From Hephaestia mangrovi (GTDB lineage: Bacteria > Pseudomonadota > Alphaproteobacteria > Sphingomonadales > Sphingomonadaceae), in assembly GCF_019880555.1 (NCBI RefSeq), contig NZ_JAINVU010000002.1, positions 62,001-126,000 of the forward strand: 64,000 nt of DNA, given 5' to 3'. The notes beneath the pieces were generated by a model that saw only the letters and a program-made list of their open reading frames with translations, was not told the DNA's origin and searched no databases. The position numbers and the translations under genes were made by a program. Every line of letters starts with the position of its first letter. Within the stretch, counting starts at the first letter, position 1. This document shows positions 1 to 8,967 of the stretch, piece after piece.

Positions 1-368
1 GTGGGGACGGGCATGGCCTTCAGCAGCGGACCGAGCACATCGGCGCCCGACCAGCCCGGCTTGGGGTTCGGCAACATCACGCCTCGATTGCCATGACGTG
101 CGTCGAGCGCGATCGGGCCGAAGCTGGCAATGCCCATCGCATCCGGCCGGTATTGCTCACGCCACGTCCGCAGTCGGGCCGCGACGGCATCGAGCGTCGT
201 TCCGGGCGCTGCTGTCGGTACGACGAGGCGATCGACTATCTGGCGATCATGACCAACGACCGCGATCGTCTTGGTGCCGCCGAGTTCGACGCCAACCGTC
301 AGCCGCACCTGTCGCGCCGGCCCGCTCCCGTCTTGCGACACGACGGACCGGGGCATTTCTTTGTTCAT
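1..368 (-). CDS. ROK-family sugar kinase (fructokinase-like), 3' end outside the window
   Basis: Reading leftward from the ATG at 366-368, the first 122 residues are visible and the frame runs open off the left edge. The N-terminal ATP-binding motif GVELGGTKTIAVVG lies at about residues 26-39, after a 25-residue leader with no signal-peptide character; a second in-frame ATG lies 12 bases downstream. The motif and the later ALDARHGNRG and LPNPKPGW segments are typical of ROK kinases that phosphorylate fructose or related hexoses with ATP in the cytoplasm. The sugar-binding and zinc-binding motifs would lie outside the window, so the substrate cannot be told. It is transcribed away from the deacetylase gene at 630. 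Confidence 0.8.
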   Translation of the reverse strand, partial: MNKEMPRSVVSQDGSGPARQVRLTVGVELGGTKTIAVVGHDRQIVDRLVVPTAAPGTTLDAVAARLRTWREQYRPDAMGIASFGPIALDARHGNRGVMLPNPKPGWSGADVLGPLLKAMPVP

Positions 369-629
369 AAGCAACCCCTGGTTGGCGCCGCCGCTAAGTC
401 GGCAGGCACAGGTGCGATTGAGTGACGGATTTTATGACGACATATGTAGAGTTATTAGTCAAGTGGTTGAAGCCGGAGTAAGTATCGAATCGGCCGATGA
501 CCGATCGCCTCGCTTTGGTGCGCATCGGGGCGCCGATGGTCTGCCCCGGTGAGACGAACTGTGCAGCTTGCGCCGCAGCGACGGTTTCCGATCAACTGAT
601 TGTCAACCCGGCGGCGCTAGATCGGCTGC

Positions 630-1604
630 ATGTCTACCGCCGTGCTCATCACCGTCGATACCGAATTGTCCGCGGGGCGGCAGGGGCGCGGCTGGAGCGT
701 GGGCGACAATTTTCGCAGCTCGTTTCTCGGCCGGTGCGGCCAAGGCGATTTCGGCGTTCCCTGGTTGCTCGACCGGCTCGACGCCGCCGGAGCGCGCGGT
801 GTGTTCTTCGTCGATCCGATGCCGGCGCTGGTGCATGGCGACGCGTTGATTGCCGACATGGTAGGCCCGATCGTCGATCGCGGGCACGAGGTGCAGCTTC
901 ATATCCACACCGAGTGGCTGGAATGGGCGCGCCATTCGCCGGTCGGTGAGCGCCGCGGGCGCAATATCGGCGATTTTTCGCTGGAGGACCAGGTTGTCCT
1001 GATCGGCTATGCCCGCGACGTGCTGATGCGCGCGGGCGCACCGGCGCCGATCGCCTTCCGGGCGGGAAATTACGGCGCCGATGATCGCACCATCGCCGCG
1101 CTCGATCGGCTCGGCATCGCCTGGGATACGAGCTTCAATGCCGGCTATCTGGGCGGAGACTGCACGATCACCGCGCTGCCCTCTTTGGTCACGCCGCAGC
1201 AGCGCGGTAGCGTCGGCCTGGTTCCCGTGTCGGGCATCTTCGATCGCCCCGGTCATTTCCGGCCGGCGCAGGTCTGCGCGATGTCGGCGCGCGAGATGCG
1301 CGCCGCGCTCGACCATGCCGCGCGCAACGCACATCCCTGTTTCACGATCGTCACGCACAGTTTCGAGATGCTGTCGCGCGACCGATCGCGGCCCAACCGC
1401 GCGGTGATGGCCCGCTTCGAGGCGCTGTGCCGTCATATCGCGGCCCAGCCGGCGCTTCGGGCCGAAGGGTTCCGCGATCTGCCGCCCATGCTTCCCGAAC
1501 AGCCGCTTGGGTTGGCCCGCCACAGTTATGCGCGCACGGCAGCGCGCGTCGTGGCGCAGGTGCTGGCGACGTGGCGCTACGAGCGCAGCTTGCGCCCGGC
1601 ATGA
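630..1604 (+). CDS. NodB-like polysaccharide deacetylase family protein
   Basis: This is a 324-residue protein without signal peptide. ITVDTE near residue 9 matches the catalytic/metal Asp block of carbohydrate esterase family 4, and HEVQLHIHTEW near residue 90 supplies the paired metal-binding histidines. Later FRAGNYGADD and FTIVTHSFE match the remaining CE4 blocks. Such enzymes remove N-acetyl groups from amino sugars, here probably on a cytoplasmic or lipid-linked envelope glycan since no export signal is seen. The last codons overlap the start of the ATP-grasp gene (ATGA at 1601-1604), so the two are probably translated together. The family is clear; the substrate is not. No strong ribosome-binding site precedes the ATG at 630. 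Confidence 0.8.
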   Translation: MSTAVLITVDTELSAGRQGRGWSVGDNFRSSFLGRCGQGDFGVPWLLDRLDAAGARGVFFVDPMPALVHGDALIADMVGPIVDRGHEVQLHIHTEWLEWARHSPVGERRGRNIGDFSLEDQVVLIGYARDVLMRAGAPAPIAFRAGNYGADDRTIAALDRLGIAWDTSFNAGYLGGDCTITALPSLVTPQQRGSVGLVPVSGIFDRPGHFRPAQVCAMSAREMRAALDHAARNAHPCFTIVTHSFEMLSRDRSRPNRAVMARFEALCRHIAAQPALRAEGFRDLPPMLPEQPLGLARHSYARTAARVVAQVLATWRYERSLRPA

Positions 1605-2806
1605 GCAGCCTGCCCCCGGCGATCGTGCTCGGCGTCGATTCGCCGATCGGCTTGACGGTGATGCGCGAGCTTGGCGAGCAGGGCGTGCCGGTTCACGCCA
1701 TCGGCTCGCGCCGGTCGATCGGGCGCGCGTCGCGTTATTGCCGCGGGTTTACCGAGCGGCCGGCCGGCCCGATCGGCGACTGGCTGCCTGACGTGATTGC
1801 GGAAACACAGGCCCGCGCGCTGCTGGCGGTTTCGGAAAACGACCTTTTGCAACTCGCGGTATTGCCTGCCGAGATCGATGGGTGCGCGATCCTGACGCCG
1901 CGCGCGGCGCCGCTGGGCATCGTGCTCGACAAGGCCGAGACGCTGCGCCGCGCCGCCGCGATCGGCATCGATACGCCGCCGACCTGGCAGCCCATGCCCG
2001 AGGACGATCTCGCGGCGCGGGCGCGATCGCTGGCCTATCCGGTGGTCGCCAAATGGGCCGATCCCCCGGCCGTCACATCGTTGCTCGATCAGGCCGGGCT
2101 CGATTTCATCAAGGCGGAATTCCTGCACGATGCCGACGCGCTGCTGGCGATGATGCGCCGTTACCGGGCGCTCGGACAATGGCCACTGGTCCAATCCTAT
2201 TGTCCCGGCGTCGGCATCGGCCAGATGATCTTCATGGACCGCGGCGAAGCGGTGCTGCGCTTCCAGCATCGTCGCTTGCGCGAATGGCCGCCCGAGGGCG
2301 GGACGTCGACCTTTTGCGCGGCCGAGCCGCTCGATCGGCACGCCGACCAGATGGAGCGGTCGATCGCGCTGCTGCAGTCGATCGGCTGGCAGGGGCCCGC
2401 GATGGTCGAATATCGCCATGACGAACGAACCGGCGCTTATTGGCTGATGGAGGTCAACGGGCGCTTCTGGGGGAGCCTGCCGCTGGCGTGGCATTGTGGT
2501 GCCCGCTTCGCGTGGGAGGCTTATCGCCGCGCGGTGCTCGGCGACGATCAGCCCGCGCCGGCGCCGCGAGCGGGCCTGCGCGCGCGCTACATGGTGCCCG
2601 ATACGCGCCGGCTGGCGCGCGTGCTGTTTGGGCGAGCGGCGATCGTCGATCCGATGTTCGCGGTGACGCCATGGCGTGACCTGCTCGGCTATGTCGGCGG
2701 CATGCTCGATCCGCGCACGTGTTATTATGTGGCGACGCTCCGCGATCCGGGGCCGCTGTGCCGCGATGCGCTGTCCATTGCCCGCAAGGCGTTGCGCCGC
2801 CGCTAG
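1601..2806 (+). CDS. ATP-grasp domain protein
   Basis: The protein has 401 residues. I start it at the ATG at 1601, which overlaps the stop of the deacetylase, rather than at more distal upstream codons of the same frame that would run through the deacetylase gene. Its N-terminus (AIVLGVDSPIGLTVMRELGE) is a pre-ATP-grasp Rossmann-like fold. The central part shows the lysine segment PVVAKWADPP, and the C-terminal half has MVEYRHDERTGAYWLMEVNGRFWGSLPL, in which the glutamate and asparagine of EVNGRFWGS are the usual Mg-ATP ligands. ATP-grasp enzymes ligate a carboxylate to an amine or thiol through an acyl phosphate. Pairing with a deacetylase suggests acylation of a freed amino group on a glycan, which is inference. 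The gene ends 4 bases into the oppositely oriented phosphatase gene. Confidence 0.75.
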   Translation: MSSLPPAIVLGVDSPIGLTVMRELGEQGVPVHAIGSRRSIGRASRYCRGFTERPAGPIGDWLPDVIAETQARALLAVSENDLLQLAVLPAEIDGCAILTPRAAPLGIVLDKAETLRRAAAIGIDTPPTWQPMPEDDLAARARSLAYPVVAKWADPPAVTSLLDQAGLDFIKAEFLHDADALLAMMRRYRALGQWPLVQSYCPGVGIGQMIFMDRGEAVLRFQHRRLREWPPEGGTSTFCAAEPLDRHADQMERSIALLQSIGWQGPAMVEYRHDERTGAYWLMEVNGRFWGSLPLAWHCGARFAWEAYRRAVLGDDQPAPAPRAGLRARYMVPDTRRLARVLFGRAAIVDPMFAVTPWRDLLGYVGGMLDPRTCYYVATLRDPGPLCRDALSIARKALRRR

Positions 2807-3414
2807 AGCTTCGCGCCGGGAAAGGCCTGTTCGAGCGCCGTCACCGCGGTGCCGATCACTTCGAAGCAGGTCCGCATATAGGCGTCGCTCAACGAATAGG
2901 GGTCATGGAGGTGCGGGCGCTGTGGTGTCGCCCACAGCCCGAGCAACGAACGCGGCAGCGCTGCCAGTGCCGGGTTGGCCGCGATCCGATCGAGTTGCCG
3001 GACCTCCATCGCAAGCAGCAAGTCGCCCGCACGCGGCGTATAATCCTGCCACCTCGTCGCGCCGTGCGGCCGGAGATCGATTCCCAGTCCGTCGGCGGCC
3101 GCGATCGCGGGCGGGGGCGGGCTGGCGCCAGTAGTCGCCGACAGGCCGAACGAGCAACTGGCCAGTCCAAGCCGGTGCGCCAACACCTCGGCAAAGGCGC
3201 TTCGGCAGATGTTGCCTTGGCAGACGAACACCATCCGGCGAACCGCCGCCGTTTCCGGCCGCACGATTTGGGCGGTGCCGACGGCGGTTTGAGCGTGTGC
3301 CAGCAACAGCCGAACCAAGCCGCGGCTCGTGCCGAAGCGGCGGGCGATGCTGCTCGGGCGGAGATACGGCGCGTCGGACATGTCCCGTTCGATGGAGTTA
3401 TCGCTTGCGTTCAT
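2803..3414 (-). CDS. Low-molecular-weight protein tyrosine phosphatase with N-terminal extension
   Basis: The 203-residue protein carries the C-x5-R phosphate loop VFVCQGNICRSA (Cys65, Arg71) and the general-acid Asp in HLHDPYSLSD. The family is usually about 150 residues; here some 60 residues precede the P-loop. The ATG at 3412-3414 lies 4 bases after the stop of the upstream gene, which favours it over Met12. Enzymes of this type in polysaccharide loci dephosphorylate tyrosine kinases or related proteins that control chain length and export. It is the last gene of a minus-strand unit: glycosyltransferase, membrane protein, phosphatase. Confidence 0.85.
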   Translation of the reverse strand: MNASDNSIERDMSDAPYLRPSSIARRFGTSRGLVRLLLAHAQTAVGTAQIVRPETAAVRRMVFVCQGNICRSAFAEVLAHRLGLASCSFGLSATTGASPPPPAIAAADGLGIDLRPHGATRWQDYTPRAGDLLLAMEVRQLDRIAANPALAALPRSLLGLWATPQRPHLHDPYSLSDAYMRTCFEVIGTAVTALEQAFPGAKL

Positions 3415-3418
3415 TTCG

Positions 3419-5116
3419 TTAAAGCCGCTGGTGGACCGGTTCGAGGTCGCGAATATCGCGTCTGCGTGTCTGAAAGGGGGCTGACCGCGCCAGCGCGACG
3501 AGGATCAGGCCGAGCAGCATCGCCGCGCTGATCGCCAGCCCGGCCCGTTCCTGCGGCAATGGCTGCCAGGAGAAATCGAGCAGGGATGGCCCTGCCGGCA
3601 GCTGGGCGCGGACCAGACCGGTCGCGGGATCGGCATCGATCGCGACGGGGTGTCCGTCGATCGTGAGGCGCCACGCCGGGAAATAATAGAGCGGCAACCT
3701 ATATCGGCCCGGCTTCGACGCGATAGTGCGCCACGCAATACCCGACGAGGTGCGACCGGGCTTCGCGCACGATAGCCGGCCGTTGACGCAATCCGATCCG
3801 CGCTCGGCCAGCGTGCGGCTCATGACGTGGTGCGGCGTCCAACGGGTGCGATATTCGTCCAGCCCATTATAGGTCGGCAACGATCTTTCGGAGAGATCGG
3901 GGCGCTTGCCCTCGGCGATCGTCGCTTTGGCAAGCGTGAGAACTGCCATCGCGACGCCAGCCAGCGCGAGGAGCCAGAGGATGCGACGCGACCATCGCTG
4001 GTTGCCGCTCGGCGCGAGCACCAGTAATGGCAGCAGCGGCGTCAGGATCGTCAGGAAACGGTGCGGGAACTGGACGTCGCGCAACGGGCTGTCGATCAGC
4101 CAGAGCGGATAGGAAAGCTCGATGCTGAGGACAATCGCGGCGCCGGCGATCAGGCTGATCGGCAAGCGGAGGGGCAGCAGCTTGTCGTCATGCTCCCGCC
4201 AGATCAGCCAGGCGCCAAGCACGGCGGCGGCGATCATGACGAGCGAGATCGGCCATTGAAACGCGGCCCAGCGCATCCCGAACCGCCATGCCGTCACTAT
4301 GGGCAGCGAAAAGGCGTCGAAAGGGGTGTAGCTCGTTCGCCAGACCGCCGAATCGATCATCGATTGCGAGGTGAAGGCGGGAAACAGATAGACCGCCGAC
4401 AAGGCGAGGCCGCCGGCGATCGTGACGACCGGCGCGGCGAGCCGACGCCAGTCCAGCGGCGAACGGCGGTTTCCGGTCAGGCTGCACAGCACCAGCGGCG
4501 CCGTGACGATCACCGCCATCAGCCCGGTTACCGTGTGCGTCATCACCGTGAGCGCCAGCGCCGCGATCGCCGGGATATTGATCAGCATATCGCGCGCCCG
4601 CGGCCGCAGGATTGCCCAGCAATAGCCGGCAAGCGGCGTGATCGCGCAAGCCCAGGGATAGCCGTTGAATTCCAGGTGAAGCATCACCAGCATCGGCGAA
4701 AGGCACGCCAGCACGGGCGCCAGCAGCGCGCGCGGGCCCGGAACGTAGAGCGCGATCAGCCGGAAACTGAAATAACCGAGCAGCGCGCTTGCCGCGATCT
4801 CGACGATCTGCATCGCTGCCCAGACATTGCCGACAACCTGACTGACCAGCCCGGTGAACACATAATAGAGCGGGGCATAATAAAGCAGGCCCGGCTCGCC
4901 CAATCCGGCTTGCGCCTGCATCGCCCAGCGCGGCCAAAGGTCGCCGGCCGCCATCGCCGCCGCATATTCGCGGGCGTAATCGTAATGCACCCCGAAATCG
5001 AGATTGACGAAGACATGACCCGTCAGATGCGCGATCTGGACCAGCAGCCCGCATGCCGCGCCGATCAGCAGCGCGAGCGCGCCGCCCTGCCTCACCGGCT
5101 GCGCCACGTGAGCCAT
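3419..5116 (-). CDS. Large polytopic membrane protein (GT-C/YfhO-like)
   Basis: With the start at 5116 the protein has 565 residues and about ten hydrophobic segments. A first extracytoplasmic segment, VNLDFGVHYDYAREYAAAM, precedes GDLWPRW and LYYAPLYYVFTGL. This acidic loop after the first helix followed by many helices resembles polyprenyl-phosphate-sugar-dependent GT-C transferases and the so-called 6-pyruvoyl-tetrahydropterin-synthase-related membrane proteins. The last ~100 residues form a soluble domain. The frame opens further upstream (ATG at 5137), but 5116 fits the protein start best; either overlaps the glycosyltransferase gene. The preceding gene makes a DPM1-like transferase, which could provide the lipid-linked sugar donor. 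Function is inferred from context. Confidence 0.6.
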   Translation of the reverse strand: MAHVAQPVRQGGALALLIGAACGLLVQIAHLTGHVFVNLDFGVHYDYAREYAAAMAAGDLWPRWAMQAQAGLGEPGLLYYAPLYYVFTGLVSQVVGNVWAAMQIVEIAASALLGYFSFRLIALYVPGPRALLAPVLACLSPMLVMLHLEFNGYPWACAITPLAGYCWAILRPRARDMLINIPAIAALALTVMTHTVTGLMAVIVTAPLVLCSLTGNRRSPLDWRRLAAPVVTIAGGLALSAVYLFPAFTSQSMIDSAVWRTSYTPFDAFSLPIVTAWRFGMRWAAFQWPISLVMIAAAVLGAWLIWREHDDKLLPLRLPISLIAGAAIVLSIELSYPLWLIDSPLRDVQFPHRFLTILTPLLPLLVLAPSGNQRWSRRILWLLALAGVAMAVLTLAKATIAEGKRPDLSERSLPTYNGLDEYRTRWTPHHVMSRTLAERGSDCVNGRLSCAKPGRTSSGIAWRTIASKPGRYRLPLYYFPAWRLTIDGHPVAIDADPATGLVRAQLPAGPSLLDFSWQPLPQERAGLAISAAMLLGLILVALARSAPFQTRRRDIRDLEPVHQRL

Positions 5117-6261
5117 TTGGTTGCCACGTAATTCCATACCGAGCCGACGGCGATGCCCAGCAGGCCGGCCAGCCACCACCTTTCCCCGTGCTGGCCGTAG
5201 AGCACCGTACCGATGCCGACATTGGCGATCGCGCCGAACGAGCAGACCAGCATGAAGGAGATCAGGCCTTTCACCCAGCGCAGCCCGATCAGGCGGCGAT
5301 CGCGATAGGTGAGGATGTTGTTGAGCGTATAGTTGAACAGCATCGCCATGCCGACCGCGACGATCTCGGCATAAGCGAAGCCGACGCCGGCGATCTTGTG
5401 CGCAAGGCCCAGCACTGCCAGCTGTACCACCGCGCCAGCCGCGCCGATCGCGCCGAACAGGATCAGCTTGGGCGGAATCCAGCGCCCGATCATCTTTTCC
5501 AGCAGCAGTTCGAAATATTCGAGCACCACCGCCGTATCGAGCTTGCTCTCGCCCGAGGTGCGCGTCCGGAACCGATACGGAATTTCGACGGCATCCAGCC
5601 GGCGCGGCGCGGAAGCGACAATATCGAGCAGCAGCTTGTAACCGACGGTGGAAAGCCTCGGTACGATCTCCAGCAGCACATCACGCCGGATCGCGAAAAA
5701 ACCGCTCATCGGGTCGCTGATCGGGGTCTTCATGATCGGCGCGGCGAGGCGTGTGGCGAAGCGGCTGATCGACACGCGGCCGCGATCCCAATCGCCGACC
5801 GAGCCGCCATCGGCATAGCGCGTGCCGATCGCCATTTCGTGCCCCTCTTCCAGGATCGCCTCGAGCATGCGCGGCAGGATCGTTTCATCGTGCTGCAGAT
5901 CGCCGTCGATCACCGCGACGACGCGCGCCACCGAGGCGCACATCCCTTCGATCACCGCGGAAGACAGGCCGCGCCGGCCATAGCGGCGAACCAGCCGAAC
6001 GCGGCGATCATAGCGCGCGATCGCCTCGATCTCGGCGGCGGTATCGTCGGTCGAGCCATCGTCGACGAAGACGATCTCATGCTGCAACCCCGCCAGCGTG
6101 ATATTGAGCCGATCGAGCATCGGGCGCACGTTGCCCCGTTCGTTGAGAACCGGAATGACCACCGCGAGTTCAAGCGCGCGCCGCGTGGCGCGCCGGTCTT
6201 CGGGCCCGAATTCGGCAGCATAGCCACGCGCCGGTACAACCGGCTGCACTAACGTCATCAT
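5092..6261 (-). CDS. Family 2 glycosyltransferase (DPM1-like) with C-terminal GtrA domain
   Basis: The 389-residue protein starts with a GT2 domain: LAVVIPVLNERGNV, the nucleotide-binding VDDGSTDDT, and VIDGDLQHDE as the DxD-type metal site. From about residue 265 a four-helix GtrA-like membrane domain follows (LILFGAIGAAGAVVQL, then FNYTLNNILTYRD, then WNYVATKWLTW). This architecture transfers a sugar from a nucleotide donor to a polyprenyl phosphate and may flip or hold the product. It is the first gene of a minus-strand unit with the membrane protein and the phosphatase, and it overlaps the membrane protein gene by about 25 bases. Confidence 0.85.
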   Translation of the reverse strand: MMTLVQPVVPARGYAAEFGPEDRRATRRALELAVVIPVLNERGNVRPMLDRLNITLAGLQHEIVFVDDGSTDDTAAEIEAIARYDRRVRLVRRYGRRGLSSAVIEGMCASVARVVAVIDGDLQHDETILPRMLEAILEEGHEMAIGTRYADGGSVGDWDRGRVSISRFATRLAAPIMKTPISDPMSGFFAIRRDVLLEIVPRLSTVGYKLLLDIVASAPRRLDAVEIPYRFRTRTSGESKLDTAVVLEYFELLLEKMIGRWIPPKLILFGAIGAAGAVVQLAVLGLAHKIAGVGFAYAEIVAVGMAMLFNYTLNNILTYRDRRLIGLRWVKGLISFMLVCSFGAIANVGIGTVLYGQHGERWWLAGLLGIAVGSVWNYVATKWLTWRSR

Positions 6262-6451
6262 GTCCCCGCTCGGCGCTATTCCCAGGTTCGGCGCGGGTGA
6301 CGGTAATGATTGTTCGCTAAGGATTATCTAACGGCCCCGCGGCTGACGTCGATCGGTTGTCGCGACTCTGTTTAACGCGGCATCAACCTGAACGCGCCTA
6401 GGATTCGTTGGCGCCTTCGAGCGGCGCGAGCAAGCAAGGAGCGCGGCAGCC

Positions 6452-6577
6452 ATGATCGACAATTTTTCGCTCGGGCTGACGCATGGGCTGATGCTGCTCG
6501 CCGCCTTCATGCTGATGCGCCGTCGTGACCTCGACCATGAACCGCCGGCGACGCCGAAGGGCGGTATCGGTGCGTGA
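6452..6577 (+). CDS. 41-residue membrane microprotein upstream of the O-glycosylation ligase
   Basis: A short frame encodes MIDNFSLGLTHGLMLLAAFM followed by LMRRRDLDHE and a short polar tail: one probable transmembrane helix (about residues 8-21) with a positively charged RRR edge. AAGGAG lies upstream, though at a longish spacing. Its TGA at 6575-6577 falls inside the beginning of the ligase gene, whose GTG is at 6570, so the ligase is probably translated by re-initiation. I do not recognise a family. The tight coupling suggests a small partner or assembly factor of the ligase, which is inference. Confidence 0.55.
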   Translation: MIDNFSLGLTHGLMLLAAFMLMRRRDLDHEPPATPKGGIGA

Positions 6578-7943
6578 TCTCGCCTTCATCGGCTTCCTGC
6601 TGGCGATCTTCGGACTGGGCTTGCGCAAGCCGTTCCTGTTCGTGCTGGCCTATGTCTATATCGATATCGTCTCGCCGCAGCGGCTGACCTATCTGTTGCT
6701 CAACTCGGTGCCGATCTCGCTGGTTGCGGTGGTGCTCGCGGTCGGCGGCTGGGCGATATTCGACGACAAGAAGGATGTGCGGGTCGCCCCGCGACAATTC
6801 CTGATCGCCGTGCTGCTGGTCTATTGCGGAATCACCACGCTGCATGCCGACTTTCCGCTCAGCGCGCTCGATAAATGGTCCTGGGTGTGGAAAAGCTTGG
6901 CCTTCGCCGCCTTCCTGCCGCTGACGCTGCGCACGCGGCTCAGGATCGAGGCGCTGCTGCTGTTCGTGATCCTGTCCGCCGCCTCGATCATCATCGTCGG
7001 CGGGATCAAGACGCTGTTCTCCGGCGGCGGATATGGCGAGCTCAACCTGATGGTGACCAACAATTCGGGTCTCTACGAAGGCAGCATCATCTCCACCGTC
7101 GCGATCGCGCTGATTCCCGTCATCCTGTGGTTTAGTAAGTTCGGCACGATCTTCACGCCTGACTGGCGAGTGAAGGCGTTTTGCTACGCCCTGTGCTTCG
7201 CGTGTTTGCTGATTCCGGTAGGCACCCAGGCGCGCACCGGCTTGTTGTGCATCGCCCTCCTCGCCGTGTTGATGTTGCGCGAGACGAAGCGGCGGATACT
7301 CTATCTGGGCGCCCTGGCCGCGGCGACGGTTGTTGCCGTGCCCTTGTTGCCGCACAGCTTCACCGAGCGGATGGGGACGATCGAATCGTACCAGGCCGAC
7401 GCGTCGGCCTCGACACGCATCCAGGTGTGGAAATGGACGCTGAGCTACGTCAAGGACCATCCGTTCGGCGGCGGGTTCAATGCCTATCTCCAGAACCAGA
7501 TTCGTTACGATACCGTGCAGGTGATCGATCACGGCGCGCAGGCGACGGTCGACAAGACGCTGCAGGTCGATGCCGCGCGCGCTTATCACAGCAGCTATTT
7601 CGAGATGCTTGGCGAACAGGGGTGGCCGGGGCTGGCGCTATGGCTGATGATCAACATCGGCGGGCTGATCCGGATGGAAGTGCTGCGCCGTCGCTACCGC
7701 CATTCCACCGACGAAAAGGAAGCGTGGATTGCGCCCCTCGCCGGTGCCTTGCAGAACGGGCATCTCATCTATCTCCTCGGCGGCGCGTTCGTCGGAATCG
7801 CGTTCCAGCCATTCCTCTACTATCTGATCGGCGCCCAGATTGGGCTCGATACCTATCTCGGCCGCAGGCGGCGGGAAACCGCATGGCGGCCGATGCGCGC
7901 GCGCCGTGCCGCAGGCGGATCGCGGGTCCGCGCTTTGCAATAG
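6570..7943 (+). CDS. O-antigen-ligase-like O-glycosylation ligase (exosortase A-associated type)
   Basis: The 457-residue polytopic protein begins VRDLAFIGFLLAIFGLGLRK and then LAYVYIDIVSPQRLTY, the N-terminal signature of the exosortase-A-system-associated ligases (TIGR03097) as I know them. I chose the GTG at 6570, not an ATG at 6525, because the family starts at this point and AAGGG precedes it. A large periplasmic loop with AYHSSYFEMLGEQGWPGLALW corresponds to the Wzy/WaaL loop with its conserved histidine. Such enzymes move a lipid-linked glycan onto protein or lipid acceptors in the periplasm. The exosortase itself is not in this window. The gene converges on the DUF2891 gene. Confidence 0.75.
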   Translation: MRDLAFIGFLLAIFGLGLRKPFLFVLAYVYIDIVSPQRLTYLLLNSVPISLVAVVLAVGGWAIFDDKKDVRVAPRQFLIAVLLVYCGITTLHADFPLSALDKWSWVWKSLAFAAFLPLTLRTRLRIEALLLFVILSAASIIIVGGIKTLFSGGGYGELNLMVTNNSGLYEGSIISTVAIALIPVILWFSKFGTIFTPDWRVKAFCYALCFACLLIPVGTQARTGLLCIALLAVLMLRETKRRILYLGALAAATVVAVPLLPHSFTERMGTIESYQADASASTRIQVWKWTLSYVKDHPFGGGFNAYLQNQIRYDTVQVIDHGAQATVDKTLQVDAARAYHSSYFEMLGEQGWPGLALWLMINIGGLIRMEVLRRRYRHSTDEKEAWIAPLAGALQNGHLIYLLGGAFVGIAFQPFLYYLIGAQIGLDTYLGRRRRETAWRPMRARRAAGGSRVRALQ

Positions 7944-7952
7944 CAGACGTAC

Positions 7953-7972
7953 CGGCGGTTTCGCTGCCGCCG
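7953..7972. terminator. Hairpin between converging genes
   Basis: CGGCGG at 7953-7958 pairs with CCGCCG at 7967-7972 across an 8-base loop, in the 31-base gap between the ligase stop and the DUF2891 stop. There is no T-run on either side, so it is only a possible bidirectional terminator. Confidence 0.3.
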
Positions 7973-7974
7973 CC

Positions 7975-8967
7975 TCAACCCGCCAGCGCGAGCAGCGCGA
8001 ACGTGGCGAGCCAGTGCGTGCCCATATAGTCGTCGGCGATATGCGGCAGGCTGGCGGTGATATGCCGGTCCGCGGCGTCGCGGGCGCGCGTCGTCATCGC
8101 GTGATCGCCGCCGAGTGCGGCGGAGATCGTCCGCCAACACCAGGCGCGACTGAGGTTGAGCCCGTCGAGATGAGCGATCTTGCCGTCGCTGCGATCGGAT
8201 ACCGTCGCCGGCACGAACAGCGTTTCCGGGCGGCCCTGGGCGGCGTCCGGCAGGAAGGCGTCGAACCAGCGCGCAAAGGCCGTTTGGTCGAGCAACCGGC
8301 TCATCAGCATTGCCTCCATCAGCGCCGGTGACAGGAACTCGTCGCCGCCCGGCTCCCAGGCCTGGCATGATCGATCCTCGCCGAACCAGCCGGTCGCTCG
8401 CTCGGCGATCAGGCCGGCCAGGGCGGTATCGTGCTCCCGCGCCCAATCATGCGCGAGCGTGAGTGCAAAGGCGGTATTGGCGTGGGTGCCGGTGCGGATC
8501 GGGTAGGTCAGTTTGGGCAGGAACGCCAGGAAACGGGCCGCGAATGCCTTCGCAAGGGGGGCCAGTGACTCGCCCCAGGCCGTATCGTGCCGCGCCGCTT
8601 CGCCGTGCAGCGCGAGCAGCCACGCCCAGCCATAGGGGCGCTCGAACGCGCCGGCGCCGGCCCGTTCCAGATAAGCGCATTCGGCGGCGACCAGATCGGG
8701 CGTCAGCATCGCATCGGCGCGGGCGCGGATTGCCGCGGCCTCGGGCAGTTCGGGATAGAGACGCGCCAAAGTGAGCACCTGCCACCAGCCATGGACGCAG
8801 CTATGCCAGTCGAAACTTCCGTGAAAGATCGGGTGGAGCACGCGGGGCGGCAGCGCATCCCCGTCGCTATTGAGCACGTGATCGAGCTTGTGCGGATATT
8901 CCTGGCCGAGATGGCCGAGCGTCAGGCGAGCGAAGCGCGCGGCGGTGTCGGCATCGAGACGGGTCAT
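7975..8967 (-). CDS. DUF2891 domain protein
   Basis: The 330-residue protein has no signal peptide or membrane segments. It is rich in aromatic and histidine motifs such as HPIFHGSFDWHSCVHGWWQ, ERPYGWAWLL and GTHANTAFAL, which resemble the alpha/alpha-barrel appearance of DUF2891 proteins. Its ATG overlaps the TGA of the DUF979 gene (8964-8967), so it belongs to the 5-oxoprolinase operon. No activity is known to me. The repeated His/Trp motifs suggest a hydrolase or lyase acting on a small molecule connected with 5-oxoproline or its peptide precursors; that is inference from the operon only. Confidence 0.75.
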   Translation of the reverse strand: MTRLDADTAARFARLTLGHLGQEYPHKLDHVLNSDGDALPPRVLHPIFHGSFDWHSCVHGWWQVLTLARLYPELPEAAAIRARADAMLTPDLVAAECAYLERAGAGAFERPYGWAWLLALHGEAARHDTAWGESLAPLAKAFAARFLAFLPKLTYPIRTGTHANTAFALTLAHDWAREHDTALAGLIAERATGWFGEDRSCQAWEPGGDEFLSPALMEAMLMSRLLDQTAFARWFDAFLPDAAQGRPETLFVPATVSDRSDGKIAHLDGLNLSRAWCWRTISAALGGDHAMTTRARDAADRHITASLPHIADDYMGTHWLATFALLALAG

